Assembly (NCBI RefSeq): GCF_949987535.1
Contig: NC_080067.1
Coordinates: forward strand, 55,796,405 to 55,860,404
From: Balaenoptera acutorostrata
Lineage: Eukaryota; Chordata; Mammalia; Artiodactyla; Balaenopteridae
Direction of reading: 5' to 3'
DNA length: 64,000 nt
Shown piece after piece: positions 13,489 to 27,715 of the stretch (position 1 is the first letter of the stretch; the number at the start of each line of letters is the position of its first letter). A program made the translations under genes and the position numbers. The notes below the pieces were generated by a model. That model saw nothing but the letters and a program-made list of their open reading frames with translations, had not been told where the DNA came from and did not search any database.

Positions 13489-14689
13489 TACTTCATTCTG
13501 TGAAGGAAACTGGCTCAACGAGTAACAGATACAAAGTTGGTGATGTTAACTTGTGGTGTGAAGATATACTGAAACAGTGCCTTCTGAAGAAAATATAAGA
13601 AAGCCAGGAGCATGACAGGTATTAATAAGAAGCAATAGATAGAAAAGAATCATGAGGGGTTCCAACTTACATGTTATGGAGGTATGTGAGAATCTGGAGG
13701 TTTATATAGGCCCCTAAGACATATCTGTTGTGAACGTTGGTGCATATATATCGATAGCTCAAAAGATGAGAAATTTGATACAATAGACTCTACGTTTATA
13801 AGGACACTTTGTGAAAGGACTTGAAGAGTTGTTACAGGCTTTTGCTGCTTAAACAAGCACTTCCTGTATGTACGTTTCTAATCCTGATTGAATACCTCTA
13901 GACCTTGTGTTAAATTATACTAAATTGGCTGCTAAAATGCCATAATTCACAACAATTATAAAAATAATAAAGAAATGCTTTAAATTAAACACTAAATCCC
14001 TGAACATTAGTGTATCAGAAAATTATACACTAATCGCAGCTGGTTTTCTTTTCAGGAATTTTAACATATTCGTAGCAGCAGTTTTGTTATTTCTAAAGAA
14101 TTGAAACAGTACAAAACTACAGCTCTCTATCCAATTAGAGATTAGTTAGTTCATGTATTTAAAACCCACTATACATTTACAAAAACAAAACCAACAACAC
14201 TGTACCTCAAAAAGGGGCATTATGTAATTAATCTGTTCTTCCATGTTCAATGAACATTTTCCCCACTGAGATGCGTGATTTTGACTTGTTCCCAGGGTAC
14301 TTGGAACTCTTTTCATAAGAGGACTTAACATTGAAATTACTTATGTTAAATCCAATTTTTCCCCAGAATAGGCAGAGGCAGGAAAAGGGTCCAGAGCCAA
14401 AGAAAATGCTTTATAATAAGTTCAGGACATTTTTATGGTTGAGAAACTAAATAATAGGTTTGCTCTGACTTTTTATTCTCCTATAACCTCACCTTTGCAT
14501 TTTTACTAGCCACTGTTATTACCGAATGGCTTTCCTGATTTTGTTTGTAATCAATATATCTTTTAGAACCCTACTCATTCACTATCAGTTTAATTTTAAA
14601 CTGTTAGAAAATAGATAGGGTAATACTCTGGTAAATCTGTGTCCTGGATAAAATTAGATACACCTTTTGAAAGTACTTATTATTATTAT

Positions 14690-15063
14690 TTTTTTAAATT
14701 TATTTATTTTCCTTAATTTTTTGGCTGTGTTGGCTCTCAGTTGTGGCACATGGAAACTTCGTTGAGGCATGCAGGATCTTTTCATTAAGGTGCGGTCTCT
14801 TTGTTGTGGTGCTTGGGCTTCTCTCTAGTTGCGACGTGTTGGGTTTTCTCTCTCTAGTTGTGGCACGTGAGTTCCAGAAGGCGTTGGGCTCTGTAGTTTG
14901 CGGCACGTGGGCTCTCTCTTTGAGGCGCGTGAGCTCAACAGTTGTGGCGTGCGGGCTTAGTTGCCCTGCAGCATGTGAGATCTTAGTTCCCAGACCAGGG
15001 ATCGAACAGGTGTCCCCTGCATTGGAAGGTGGATTCTTTACCACGACCACAAGGTTAAGTCCC
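14690..15063 (-). mobile_element. Diverged CHR-type SINE
   Basis: Minus-strand copy. The head, read on the plus strand as ...CACAAGGTTAAGTCCC, and the body are well diverged from the younger copies. TTATTATT-type target sequence on both sides. Likely one of the oldest SINEs here. Confidence 0.82.
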
Positions 15064-15249
15064 TGAAATTATTTATTATTGGTGATGTACATGTCTTCTG
15101 TCCAAAGTTCTTTCTAAGATATTTTAGATTGAGGAGACCATTAGTGAAAAATTATTGAATACCACACACCAATAGATAGATAAGTTTAAAATTATTTAGT
15201 CCTAAAAGCTTAATTCATTATTTCTAAACTTCCAAATCATTTAAAAATC

Positions 15250-17690
15250 CGTATGCCATAAAATTCACCTCTTTAAAGTATGAAATTCAGTGTTCATTTT
15301 TTTAAAGTATATTCACAAAGCTGTACAATCATCACCACTATCCAATTTTAAGATATTTTAATTATTCTGAAAAGAGATGTCATACCTATTAGAAGTCACT
15401 CCCCAGACCCTGGCAATGACTAATCTACTGTCCTGCCTCCAGGGATTTGCCTATTAAAAACATTGAATAAAAATGGAATTATACAATATGTGGCCTCTTG
15501 TGTCTTGCTTCTTTTCACATAGCATAATATTTTCAAGGTTCATCCATGTTGTAACATGGATCAGTACATTCCGTTTTAGATTTAAATAATATTCCACTGT
15601 ATGGATATACATATTTTGTTTCTTCATTCACCCATTAATGGATACTTGAGTTGTTTACACCTTTTGGCTATAGTGAATAATGCTGCTAGAAACATTCATG
15701 TGCAAGTTTTTGTGTGAACATATGTTTTCAGTTCTCCTGGGTATATTCTATGGAGAATTGCTGAGTCATATGGTAACTCTATGTTTAACTTTTAGGGAAT
15801 TACCAAACTGCTTTCCAAAGAGCCCACACCATTTTGAATTACCAGCAGCAACATATGAAGGTTCCAATATCGTCATATTCTCATCATTATCTTTTTTATG
15901 TTTTAATTTATTTATTTATTTATTTTATGGCTGTGTTGGGTCTTCGTTTCTGTGCGAGGGCTTTCTCTAGTTGCGGCAAGCGGGGGCCACCCCTCATCAC
16001 AGTGCGCGGGCCTCTCACTATCGTGGCCTCTCTTGTTGCGGAGCACAGGCTCCAGATGCACAAGCTCAGTAATTGTGGCTCACGGGCTCAGCCGCTCCGC
16101 GGCATGTGGGATGTTCCCAGACCAGGGCCCGAACCCGCGTCCCCTGCATTGGCAGGCAGACTCTCAACCACTGCGCCACCAGGGAAGCCCTGTTTTAAAT
16201 TATAACCATCTTAGTGGATATGAAGTTGTATCTTGTGACTTTTTATTTGAATTTCCCTAATGATTAATTATGTTGAGCATCTTTTTATATGCTTATTGGC
16301 CATTTGTGTATCTTCTTTGGAGAAATGTCTATTTAGATCCTTGGCCCATTTTTAAATTGGATTATTTTTTTATTGTTGACTTGTAAATGTTCTTTTGTAT
16401 ATTCAGGATATGAATCCCTTATCAGAGATATGATTTGCAAACATTTTCTCCCATTCTGTCATTTTTTTCTAGTTCCTTGATAGTGTCCATTGGAGCACAA
16501 AAGCTTTTATGTTTGATGAAATCCAATTTATCCATTTTTATATTTTTGTTATAAACCCAAGAAACGTGTGCTTAATCCAAGGTCATGATGCTTTTTGCCC
16601 ATGTTTTCTTCTAAGAGTTTTATAGTTTCACTTTTTACATTTTAGGTCTTGATCCATTTTGACTTATTTTTTGTATGTGGCGTGAGGTAGAGGTCCATCT
16701 TCATTGTTTTGCATGTGAATATACAGTTGTTCCATCACCATTTGCTGAAAAGATTATTCTTTCTCCATTGAATTGTCCTGGAACCCTTGTTGAAATTCAA
16801 GTGACCATAATCATAAGAGTTTATTTCTGGATTCTCAGTTCTATTCCTGTGATCTGTATGTCTATCCTTATATCAGCACCACACTGGTTTTATTCCTGTA
16901 GGTTTATAGTAAGTTCTGAAATTGGGAGCATGAGTCCTCCAATTTGTTCTTTTTCAAGATTGTTTTGGCTGTTCTAAATGCCCTATTCATTTTTCTGCAT
17001 TCTTTTTTCTTTCTGGTCCTCTGATTGGATAATCTCAATTGACCTATCTTCAAGTTTGTTGATTCATCTGCCTACTCCAATCTGCTACTGAGCCTTCCAA
17101 TGTACATTTCATTTCAGTTATTATACTTTTCAACTACAGAATTCATATTTGGTTCTTTTTATGTAAAAAAATTAATAAAAATTTTAACTTAAAAAATTCT
17201 ATTTTTTTATACTCTCTATTTGGGGAGAGATTGTTTTTAGACTTCTCTTTAGTTCTTTAGATTTGTTTCCTTTAGTTTTTTGAACATAGTTAAACTAGCC
17301 ATTTTAAAGTCTTTTAAACTGTCAGACAGGTCAAATTAGGACAATTCTCTGAGAATTGTTGGGGGATGGGAGCTTCAAACCCATTTGGCTCCTTCCAGTG
17401 GCTGCTAGGCTGTTGGTTTTCTTTCACAGTGATGGGGAGCTGGTTTTCAAGGCTACTGTGGAATGAGGAGAAGGGGATGGGCATATGGCAAATTAAAAAG
17501 CTTGCTGCTTTTACCAAGATTCTGCTGCCTTTCTTGAATAAACAGATTGTTGCATGCCCTTGGTTAATTTCCAGAGTTCTGAAAAAGTTGATTTTTGACA
17601 ATTTTTGTTAGTGTTTTTGTTGCTTTTATGTAGGAATGGATTTGGGGGGATCCTTACTATGCCATTTCTGCTAATGTCCTAATTCTTTAT
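15250..17690 (-). mobile_element. Old L1 block (antisense), possibly two elements
   Basis: Starts with L1 3'-end sequence read antisense (ACAATCATCACCACTATCC), runs through ORF2 3' sequence, is cut by the SINE at 15907-16190, and continues to about 16975. From there to about 17690 the sequence resembles another L1 or half-L1 segment (TCAAGTTTGTTGATTC...). The join near 16975 may be two insertions. Confidence 0.75.
15907..16190 (-). mobile_element. CHR-type SINE inserted in an old L1
   Basis: Minus-strand SINE with (ATTT)n tail side on the left and the head at the right. Target-site duplication TGTTTTAA at 15899-15906 and 16191-16198. It interrupts antisense L1 ORF2 sequence. Confidence 0.92.
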
Positions 17691-19011
17691 TTTTAAGGAA
17701 AAATATACATACATGGAAGGACTAATTTTTTCTCCCCACATTCTGATACATCACCCAGTGCACCACGATTAGGAGGCTCCCAGTGTAAATTAAAATTTTC
17801 AAAAACCTCAATTGAGGTGTATAGCGTATGTGAATGCCACACCACATGGCATCATATGATTGCGGTGGTTCCTCCTGACTTTTCAGACCTTCCTGTGGCA
17901 GCTCCATCCTCCTGATGAGTTGGGTTGAAACTCTTAGGATTATCTGACCCTTCCCTTACTCTTCTGCTCCCACATTCCCTCAAATGCTCCTTCACAGTTT
18001 TATCCATACATAACCTTTCTATCCATTCCCAAGGTACCATTTTCTCTCACCTGCCATCAGTCAGTGAGCGTTGATATAAACACCACTTTGATGAGTTCAA
18101 TCAGTGATCAGAGGCATCCAACACCACATCTTGTCTTTTTCTGGATAAAAATCTAGTCTTTTTAATGCGACCTACAAATTTTCACAATCTTAACCCGATA
18201 TGAACTGGAGGTCAGACAAATTGGGTTCTTTCTTCAGTTTAGTTCTTGTGGAATTTTCTGTACCTACTGTTCAGGGTATAAAAGATTATTGAGTACCTAC
18301 TATGTGCTAAACTTAGAGCCAGTTCACAGAGATATAGGTAAGTAAACCCACAATTACAATGTACTGTAGCTAAGAACTATGTGGAAGGATCAATTAAGAT
18401 ATCTGAGAAAGTGCCTTTGAAAATGTGAAGAATTTCAGGAGTTAAAGGTATAACTGTGGGTTTTTTTCTTATTTACTTACCTCCAGTATAATACCCTCAA
18501 AGATTTAGTCAAGTGTTATGGTGTTAAAATGGTTATATAATTAGTTTTCCTCCCTAAATATGACAGTGTGTGAGAACCCTGGGACTTCTGCATCTGTAGG
18601 AGGCCACGTATATACATGTTGACTGTGTCCTCTTCTTTAAAGCAGGGATGACACCTTCCTGCTTACTTCCCAGGACTGTGGTGAAGGATCGCAGGAGAAG
18701 ATACACGTGGGGTCATTTTGAAGTGCCTTACAAATCCCACTTCTTATCAAAACAATTATTATAAATAAATAAAAATAAATTATAAAAAATTGTAAACATA
18801 CTCTCATTTTTATCACCTATGCAGCTCATGCTGTGATGTCTTCATTTGAACATCTGTTTGGACAATTTAATGAGAATAAGTAATTTATTTCTGTTAAGCA
18901 TTTTGTGGGCTACCTTTTGTGAAGAGTCCTATAACCACACTGTGAAAACATTAATAATCACTGATATGTCACCAAAAACAACCATGGAGGAAAAGAAAAG
19001 CAGTTACTTAC

Positions 19012-19061
19012 TCTCTGCTTTTAATTGTCCAAGGATGGAATTTTCTCCTCTGCACATGGTT
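19012..19061 (-). CDS. PLD1: PLD1 exon K, 50-base small exon (residues about 848-864)
   Basis: This very short exon codes for TMCRGENSILGQLKAE, plus one leading base (finishing Arg848) and one trailing base. It was found by searching the long intron for the residues missing between exons J and L. The acceptor is TTTACATATGTTCAG and the donor is AGAGA|GTAAGT. The trailing A with the TC that opens exon L makes an Ile codon, where the human protein has Leu865 as I recall. Losing this exon would shift the frame, because 50 is not a multiple of three. Confidence 0.93.
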
Positions 19062-20940
19062 CTGAACATATGTAAAGGAAAGAAATAATTATAGAGGTTT
19101 CAATGGTTTCAATTGCAATATCTGTGGGGTAGAGTCCTAATCCAAGTAAAAATAGAGCAAGTGCTTTTATGAGAAGATGCTACATAGATTTTTTAAAAGC
19201 CAAAAAAACATATGAATGTCACTTCTGTAATGTTATTGATGGGACAAGTTATTTTGAAGTGCGTAAATGGAAAAGTTATAAAATTGATCTTAGATTTCAG
19301 AAAGAGATGCTATTTTTAAAAGATGGGTTATGAATGAGCTTTCCCACTTAGAAAATGTGGCGACTGCAAAGATAAACTTAGAATGCCACAATAGATAAGA
19401 ATACTTACAGAATCATATTACTTTCAGAGGTGAAAAGGGCAAACTTAGCAAAGTAATTCTGGAATTAAGGAAACTATTATACTGAGCTGTCTCTGTAAAG
19501 TCAGAAAACCCCTTAAAAGTGAAAAATATAGTCTCAAATAGCTGCCTCTACTAATGATTTTGCTTCTCAAGACTCTGATAATAGTCGATGAATTATAAAG
19601 ACCGACAAGACAAAAAATTCTATGTTCCATCTGCTTGCTCTGTGAAAGTAATTAAAAGTACAGTTATGCCTGGGAAATGCTGATATTATTAAAGATGATG
19701 CCAGAAAATAGAGATGTTTTTGCATAATAAAAGGTTATAGTTTTGGTTGCTGAACAAAAGCGAAGCGTGTTATTTCATTCAGTTGGCTCAAACCCAAGAA
19801 AATAGTTACAGAAAATAATGACAATCGACAATATTCCAAAAATAATGTTAGCATGGCAAACGAAGTGCATAAAATTCAATTAAACATTATGTCAGTGCCT
19901 TAAATACTTGAAAAGCTTTGTTTGCCATGTTATAAATCAGATAATATTAGAAATGGGCAAATCTTCAATCCAAGTGTATAGACCAAAGCACAGTTAAAGT
20001 TTTCTCATACTGTAATGAGGCAAAATTACCCCAGATGAAACAAAACGCCTTACTTGAAACCCTGGCAGACAGAAAGATACAAGCTTAAAAAGTCGGAAAG
20101 AAGCAAGAGGATTAAAAAAAAAAGATTTCCACCACAGTGGTGCGCTCAAACTGTGCCTGGAGGACCTTAGATCTTGAGGAGGTGCCTCTAGGGAGGGGAA
20201 CTCAAGCAAGAGGGCATCTAAGCCCCCAGCCCCAATTTGACCAAGGCCCTGAACCCTTATCTGCTTTACACACTGTGGGTTTGGGGCAAGACTTCATTTG
20301 TCCCTCCCCCACAAAAGAATTTGCTTAGAAAGGTGGGAAACTACAGGTGGTTCTGAAGAACAGGGGATATTAAAAGAAAATATCCAGGCACTAGTCCTTG
20401 CTTTGACTTATTAAGTGTGATCCTGAGTAGGACTCTTTTGTGCTTCAGGTCACAGAGCTTATAATTGGGACGTGGATTCATGCCAGGCCTGTCCATTTAC
20501 CTCTTCTCAGCTAAGTGACCCAAAAAGAACGTCAGGGGGGCCTTTCCATCACTTTCTACAGCACCTCTCTACACCCGCCCACCAGCTAGCACTTCTCAAC
20601 CCCCCTCATAATCTTCCACTGGCCAAGTCTGAAGTCTCATGTGACTTTTTGAGTGAATATGGAAACTCTGCTTTTTAGAATATTCAGAACAGGACTTACC
20701 ACGTTCCCTAAAATTTTAACAAAGTGATGGTAGGGAAAACAATTAAAATTCCAGGAGACAGGAAAGAACCTTCATGCTTCACTTACTGGCAGAGACTATT
20801 ATTACCAACCTTGTTGAAGGACTGCTGCCTAGAAAAATCATAAACCAATATGTGCAAATCATACCATTTTAAGCATTTAATTTTTTTCTTTCATCTACTT
20901 ACTGCAAAGAATATGGAAAGCTCAATAACTATTTGGTGGC

Positions 20941-20968
20941 TTAAAGATAATTTTAAAATTATCTTTAA
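20941..20968. repeat. 28-base perfect palindrome
   Basis: Every base pairs with its mirror position: left arm TTAAAGATAATTTT, right arm AAAATTATCTTTAA, no spacer. Confidence 0.95.
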
Positions 20969-21016
20969 AAATTAATTATGTATAAAGGACTTCATAACTG
21001 TATCTATATAAAGTCT

Positions 21017-21181
21017 TTGTCTCCATTTATAATATATTAATATATATTAAAGAACAAAAATATTAGTCTTTTTTATATTCATATATATTGTGTGTATATA
21101 TACATCTCATAAATGGAGACAAGCACTCTATATATGTGATAGGCAATGAGTATAAAAGAGACACTAATATTTTAGTTCTTT
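21017..21181. repeat. Two interleaved inverted repeats
   Basis: Arm A TTGTCTCCATTTAT (21017-21030) pairs perfectly with 21109-21122. Arm B AAAGAACAAAAATATTAGT (21049-21067) pairs with 21163-21181 with one mismatch. Order A, B, A', B'. Confidence 0.88.
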
Positions 21182-21300
21182 TATACGTGCCATGTGTCCT
21201 AGGCCTACCATTTATGATTTTAGGCTCTATTTGAATTTTATCAACTAGTAAACAGGCCAAGAGTCAAAAGTAAAATAAAGCAAAGTGTCCCATCTGTTCA

Positions 21301-21576
<276 letters not shown>

Positions 21577-23499
21577 TTAAAAATGACAGTCAAGCAGTTC
21601 ACATGGTTTTGGAGACCGAGTGAATGGCTTCCTACAATACATTCTATCACGTTCCAGGCTTTGGCAGGGAAGGGGATGCTGTTGGATTAAAGGCCAGAAA
21701 CTGTTATCCAGGGTAACCGTTCATAACAACCTGAAAAATAAGCTGAACTTGGCAGTAAAGTGGGAATTGTTCCCACTATCTCTCTACAGCACAATCCTTC
21801 CTAGGACAAAATTCACTGTAAAAAAGCCTTGCTTGGATCCCATGGGAGGTGGAGGGGTTATAATAAAGTTTTGAAAAAGACGTTATCCTAACCGTTTTAT
21901 GTATAACAAGTTATAGCCACAGTACCGAGCTCAGAGTCCAGCAAATAGTAGGCATTCAGTTAGTAATTACTGAGTAAATGAGCTCCCACAGCCTAAATCT
22001 CAGGGGCAAAAAAAGATATTGGACCCAGTATATTTTCCAATGCAGAAATCAGCATTGTTTAGAAACTCCGATTCATCTCTGGAAACTCTGCTTCAGATGC
22101 AAAATGTTACCCTGGGCCTGTCAAGAATTTTGAATGACTGATGTTGAGTTTTAAATCTCCTGTAGACATAACACAGTATTTCTTGGTCTGCTGTCCCAAC
22201 TGATTAACAACAGCTTTTGAAAGAAAAGAAACAGAAGCAGAAAATGTGGCTCCTAATTTTGATCTGCATTCAGAAAGTCAGAAATTTGGAGAATTATGTT
22301 CAAATAGGTGTCGCCTCTTTGGAGGCTAGACTGTTAATATCCTTCTCTCTAGAAAACACACAGGAAGAAGAGAAAGTCCGGAGATGACTGTGGTATCCCT
22401 TATGGTCAGAATCTCGCCAGTTTATGTGAGAAGTCTGCATTCACACGAAGATGCTGCTACAGGTTAATTTTCAAATCGGAACCTACTTAAACTTTTCATA
22501 ATACTTAATTTCTAGGGTGCACTGTCTTCTAAACAGCTACATTTTTCTTTCAGGTGAATATTATTACTACTCTCAGAGGGGTCAGATTTCATTACTGAGG
22601 TCTCTGATGCCAACATACCGTACATATCAGGGCACAGGGAAAGTGCAGTTTGAGACAGAAGCCGCGGCCAACAGGACGGAGTCTGGAGGCCTATGAGTTT
22701 AACCGCAGTGCTGAGAAATGAGGAATCTGAACCAGGGTGTTGTAATGGCATGGATTAATCGCTAGATGGCAAACACAGTTTGAGTTGGAAAAACCCCATT
22801 TTTAAAAAAAAATATAAACGGTTAAAGTTCTCTGTCAAATAAGGGTACGAAGCTCACATTCGTAGTCAGTAAACAGGATAGTGGGAAGAACAGAAAGAAT
22901 ACCTAAGCTATTTCCTCACAGCCAGTATTTAAAAGTCCAAATGAATTTTACAGTTGAAAATTGACACCATCTGGCTTCAACTGCCTTTACAGAATCACCT
23001 TCGTCCTGGTCCTCCCAGGCCCACACTCCAGGGACTGGACACCACTGCCCTGTGCTCAGAGGTGCACCCCCAGGTAAGGCAGGTTAGTCAACCTAACTCA
23101 TCTGCCCCCTGAGCCTGGATGCCCTTCTCTGCCTCGCAGAGAGGAGCTGATAACCGGCTCCTTCCATCAAGCCGTCCTGGATGTACCAGTGAAAATTGGT
23201 TTGCTCCTGCCTCTGCACTCCCGCTGCACATGGTTGGGATGCCTACTCAGCATCTTTTTTGCTTTACACAACAGTGACAGGTACCTCTGCTAGGCGATAA
23301 GCCCTTTTGAAACACAGGACGTACGTCCACATATCTTTCTGTTTTGGGCGGTGCCCAACAGAGGACCTTTGCACTCAGTATGCACTTGGTACTATTTGCT
23401 TTGGGAGGATGGGGTCAGGTTGGAAGAATGTTTGTTTCTGGGAAGCCTCTGGTAGACAAGAGGTTAGACAGGATGTTTTTCTTTAAATTAGATTACATC

Positions 23500-24610
23500 T
23501 TATTTGAATTTTTTTTATTGTGGAAAAATATATGAAACATATAATTTACCATTTTCACCATTTTTAAGTGTACTGTTCAGTGTTAACAATTACCTTCACA
23601 TGTTGTGAACCATCATGATCTCTATTTCCAAAACTTTTTCATGAGCCCAAACAGAAACTGTGATAATTAAGCAGTAACTTCCCATTTCCCCTCCCTGCAA
23701 CCTCTGGTAACCTCTAATTTACTTTCGGTCTCTAGGAATTTGCCTGGTCTAGATATTTCAGCTAAGTGGAATCAAACAATATTTGTTCTTTTGTGGCTGA
23801 CTTATTTCACTCAACATAATATCCTTAAGATTCATCTACGGTGTAGGATGGGTCAGAATTTCCTTCCTTCCTATGGCTGAATAATATTCTGTTATATATA
23901 TAGACCACATTTGGTTTATCCGGTCATCTGTTGGTGGACACTTGCAATGTTTCCACGTTTAGCTATTGTGAATAATGCTGCAGTGGGCACGGGCATATAG
24001 TATCTGAGTCCCTGTTTTCAGTTATTTTGGGTATATATCCAGGAATGGTGTTGCTGGGTCATACAGTTATTCTATGTTTAGCTTTTTGAGGAACCACCAA
24101 AAAAAATTACATTTTCAAATGGATAATATATGTTCACAGGACAAACCTTCAGAGGTGGAAGATTATATGATGAAAAAACTTCTTTTTCACTCCTTTGTCC
24201 CCAGCCTTTGTTTCCCCTCCCTAAGGGCAACTTGTATTACCTTTCATGTTCTTTCAGAAATAGTCTATGAATTTATAAGCATATATATATGTATTCTCTC
24301 CTTCTACACAAATGTTAGAATACTGTAAACACTTTTCTGTTATTTTTTTGTAATTTATCAGTGTATCCTGGAAATTCTTTGATAACTGTACTTAGAGAGA
24401 TGCCCATTTTTTAATAACAGTGACAGTATTCCAAATCCATGCCATAATATTTTAACCAGTTCTCTATTGCTGGGCATTGAACTGTTTCTAATTTTTTCTA
24501 CCCCAAAATACCTATTTTGCTATGTGTGCCAACCCACATAAGTCATCTTTCACATTTATTAGAAGCAGTATTGCTGGTCTTGAACACCAAGTGTTTGTAA
24601 TTCTGTTTGG
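23500..24610 (-). mobile_element. Old L1 fragments (antisense), two pieces
   Basis: About 23505-24100 is L1 3' UTR and ORF2 end read antisense (ACCATTTTTAAGTGTAC, GAATAATGCTGCAGTGGGC). About 24105-24610 resembles a second antisense L1 3' end. Both are strongly diverged. Confidence 0.72.
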
Positions 24611-25259
24611 AAAAGATGGTTTCCTTTTGCCCATGTGTTTTATGAAAGCAAAAATGACTTCAAAATGTAGACACTGGGAAATGTTCTATAAAAATCCTGT
24701 ATCTTTAGATAAAGCATATTTGCAAATTTAGTTTGTAGAAATCAGAATATTCACATTTTCTTGTTCTTGGTTAGCTCTATATCAAAATCCTTGCTTTTTT
24801 ATTTTTATTTTTTTAACACAATGCGGTTTTTGAATTTCCTAAATGATGAAAATTTTAAACTGTGTTCAGCAAATTAGCATAGATGACTTAGATTTTCACT
24901 GCTATAGAAAAAAAGGGCTCTGGAATTTCAAACCATAAAGTTGTGGCTAAGTTTAAGCCAATGAAGAGAAAATTCTATGTGCTAACCCGTCCAGTCTCCT
25001 TCCTTGATCTGGTCCCCAGAAAATAACAGTTCTTGGCCACTGAGGATCCTAACCTCTTCCGAAACACTGCAACCTCACAATGCTGGGGTGGTGCAAATGA
25101 TAGCAATCAGCATAGGGCAAGAACCTGAGCCCCTAATGTGCAGAATTATTTATGATCTTAAAAGCAAGAGAAGAGCTAGTGGGCACCAGGCCATCATGCA
25201 GGCAATTGCTCCATCCACTTTAGTTCAGAACAATTTTATAAAATTGCATGCTCAGGCCT

Positions 25260-25530
25260 TTTGTTAAAATAAGTTTTTCTTTCAAAACCCACTAACTCTT
25301 ATAGCGGTGTTATGTATAATAGATAAAAATTGGAAATGTCCAATAATGGGGGGATGATTAACTAAATTATGTTATAGTCACTCAATGGATGTAACTTCTT
25401 ACAGCCACTAAAATGACCACTATGATGACTTACTAGCAAAGTACTTCTGGTAGTGTGTTAAAATGGCCCTAATGCAAAGTTACAATTACGAGACAATTAC
25501 AGATGTGGCAGGCTGATACTATGAAATATT
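25260..25530 (+). mobile_element. Small L1 fragment (sense)
   Basis: Contains the L1-like phrase AAAAATTGGAAATGTCCAATAA followed by diverged ORF2 3' sequence. Confidence 0.5.
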
Positions 25531-25712
25531 AAATAATTTTTCCCCTTAAATGTGTTAACTTCCCCCTCTCTGTGACTGGAGATATGAAGCAGGCATTGCT
25601 CCTAGGACGGCGCTCTCACCGAGGAACCAGGGCACAAAGATGTCAGCTTCTTAGATTTGGGGAACTGGGGAGAGATCCTTTGAGCTGAGGCGGGAGTATA
25701 AAGAAATAAGAG

Positions 25713-25851
25713 GAACTTCCCTGGTGGTCCGGTGGTTAAGAATCCGAGCTTCCACTGCAGGGGGTGCGGGTTCGATCCCTGGTCAGGGAACTAAGATCCC
25801 ACAGGCTGGCAGTGCGCCCAAAAAAATAAATTAAAAAAAGAAAAAAGAAGA
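25713..25851 (+). mobile_element. Short tRNA-type SINE (CHRS/BovtA-like)
   Basis: About 140 bases: AACTTCCCTGGTGGTCCGGT head, GGTTCGATCCC B-box-like motif, GGGAACTAAGATCCCACA, then an A-rich tail. Perfect target-site duplication AGAAATAAGAG at 25702-25712 and 25852-25862. Confidence 0.88.
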
Positions 25852-26829
25852 AGAAATAAGAGTCAGACTCAGTGCAGGGACCCTCTACTGGCAGCAGTAG
25901 AGGAGAAGGGACAGAAAGGCAGGTTTTAAAGGAGAAGGCTGAGGATCCCAGGTTACAGTAAGCAGATGCCAGAACAGGCTTGAGCCAGATGGATACTGAG
26001 TGTTAGAAGCCCCTTCCCAAAGATCCAGGGCCCCTTAGCGTCTATACCAAGGACGGGGGAGGGGAGGAAAGGCCAGGGGCACCCTGACGGACTGAATACG
26101 GAGCAGAAATAATGAGAAACCACTGAATCTGGCCACATTTATCAGGAAGTGACTAAACTAAATTTCCTTCTATTGTGTGGAAAAGGGACTTGAGACAGAA
26201 ATCCAAGTGAGTTACAGGAAAAGGAAATAAATTACAACTCAGAAAATATGTCTGTATATTAATATGGACCAAAAAGAAAATAGGAAAACAAAAAGTAAAT
26301 TGTTTAGGTGATGAGAATGTGGGATCTTTAATATTTTCAATTTTTGTGATTTGCTGAAATGCTGCTTGCCCCTTTAAAAACAAGTCCTAGTTCACCAACA
26401 TAAATGGGTCTTAGCAGTGGTTTTCCTCTAGCTTCCCACCTTGTTCTCTCCGGAAGAACCCCTCCTCCTTCACCTCCTCCTTCCCCCGCATGGTGGGTAG
26501 TCAGCGGAAGAGGGGTCTTCTTCTCAGAGTGGGGTCTCAGGATCTATTAAGAAGGCCCCAAAGGAGCTCATTGTGTTTCTCCAGTGACAAGATGCTTTAT
26601 TTTTTGAGAATTTGAGATTTATAGATCATGTTTCATTGCCATAAACTTCAGAAGCTGGTATAAATCCTCTCGTTGTAGATTTTGCAGCAGTGAATGCTGT
26701 CAGAAGTAAGAAGAATTGTGGTTGGGGATTAGTGGTTTTTTGTTTTTGTTTTTTTTGTGGAGAGAATTTTATTCTATAGTGGTATCAGTTATGGGAGAAT
26801 TGGATCTGTAGCTTCTCAGTGGTTTGGGA

Positions 26830-26945
26830 CACAGCCCATTTTATTTTGTGTTGGGCAAATCTTTTTAAATGCAGTAAACCTTTCTGGGTTTCAGTTTTCT
26901 CATCTGTAAATGAAGGAGTTAGTGAAAATCATTGCTAGTCCCCTA
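26830..26945 (+). mobile_element. MIR fragment
   Basis: Phrase GGGTTTCAGTTTTCTCATCT followed by GTAAATGAAGGAG, a MIR core. Confidence 0.55.
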
Positions 26946-27715
26946 GAAATGCTGGTTCTATTTAGCACTGACTTTGCATATCATATGTGAGATTTTTATA
27001 GATTATGACATTACATATTGTGTGTGCACACAAAAACACACACACATAATTTTTTTCGTTGGTTATCTTTTGAAAACGGCAAGCTTTTAAATGTAAGAAT
27101 GTTCAGGGTTAGCCCAGCATGTGTGACTTAGACTTCACTCTGGACTTGGTAACCTTTGGCAGGCATGTCCCTCAGTGTCCCTTAAATAAGATTCTACAAA
27201 ACCTCTTATTAAACTGTTCCCACAATGGCCCAGCCGTTTTCATTCTCATTTTTAAAAAAAGAGTCTCTCCTTTCCTTCATGTCTCTGCCAGGGCACATGC
27301 TCAGACTCAAAATGATTTCTGGCCTCTGCCCAGTACTAATCTTTGCTCTCTCTATCTGCTGAGATTATCATTTATATAATTTTTGGAATCAAATAAAAGC
27401 AATTAAATGATCTAAATCAAAAGTTCTCCTGCCATGATCTGTCATCTCTGCCCTAATGTAACCTCTTCTCCATGAATTTCATAGAGCTTGGAGGTTATCC
27501 TACAAAATAAAATGTGAAACCAGCCATTGGCATACTTAATTTTCATATTTTTCTTCTTTTATTATAACTGCAGCTCAAATTTCGTTAAGACAGTGATTCT
27601 GAAATATACCCAACATGTCCTTTCAACTTGGTACACAAATTATAGGATGTGGTAATTATAGGATGTAGATTTTTCTTTAAACCTAAGAAATTTTTATCTA
27701 TCAAGCAATTATTTT

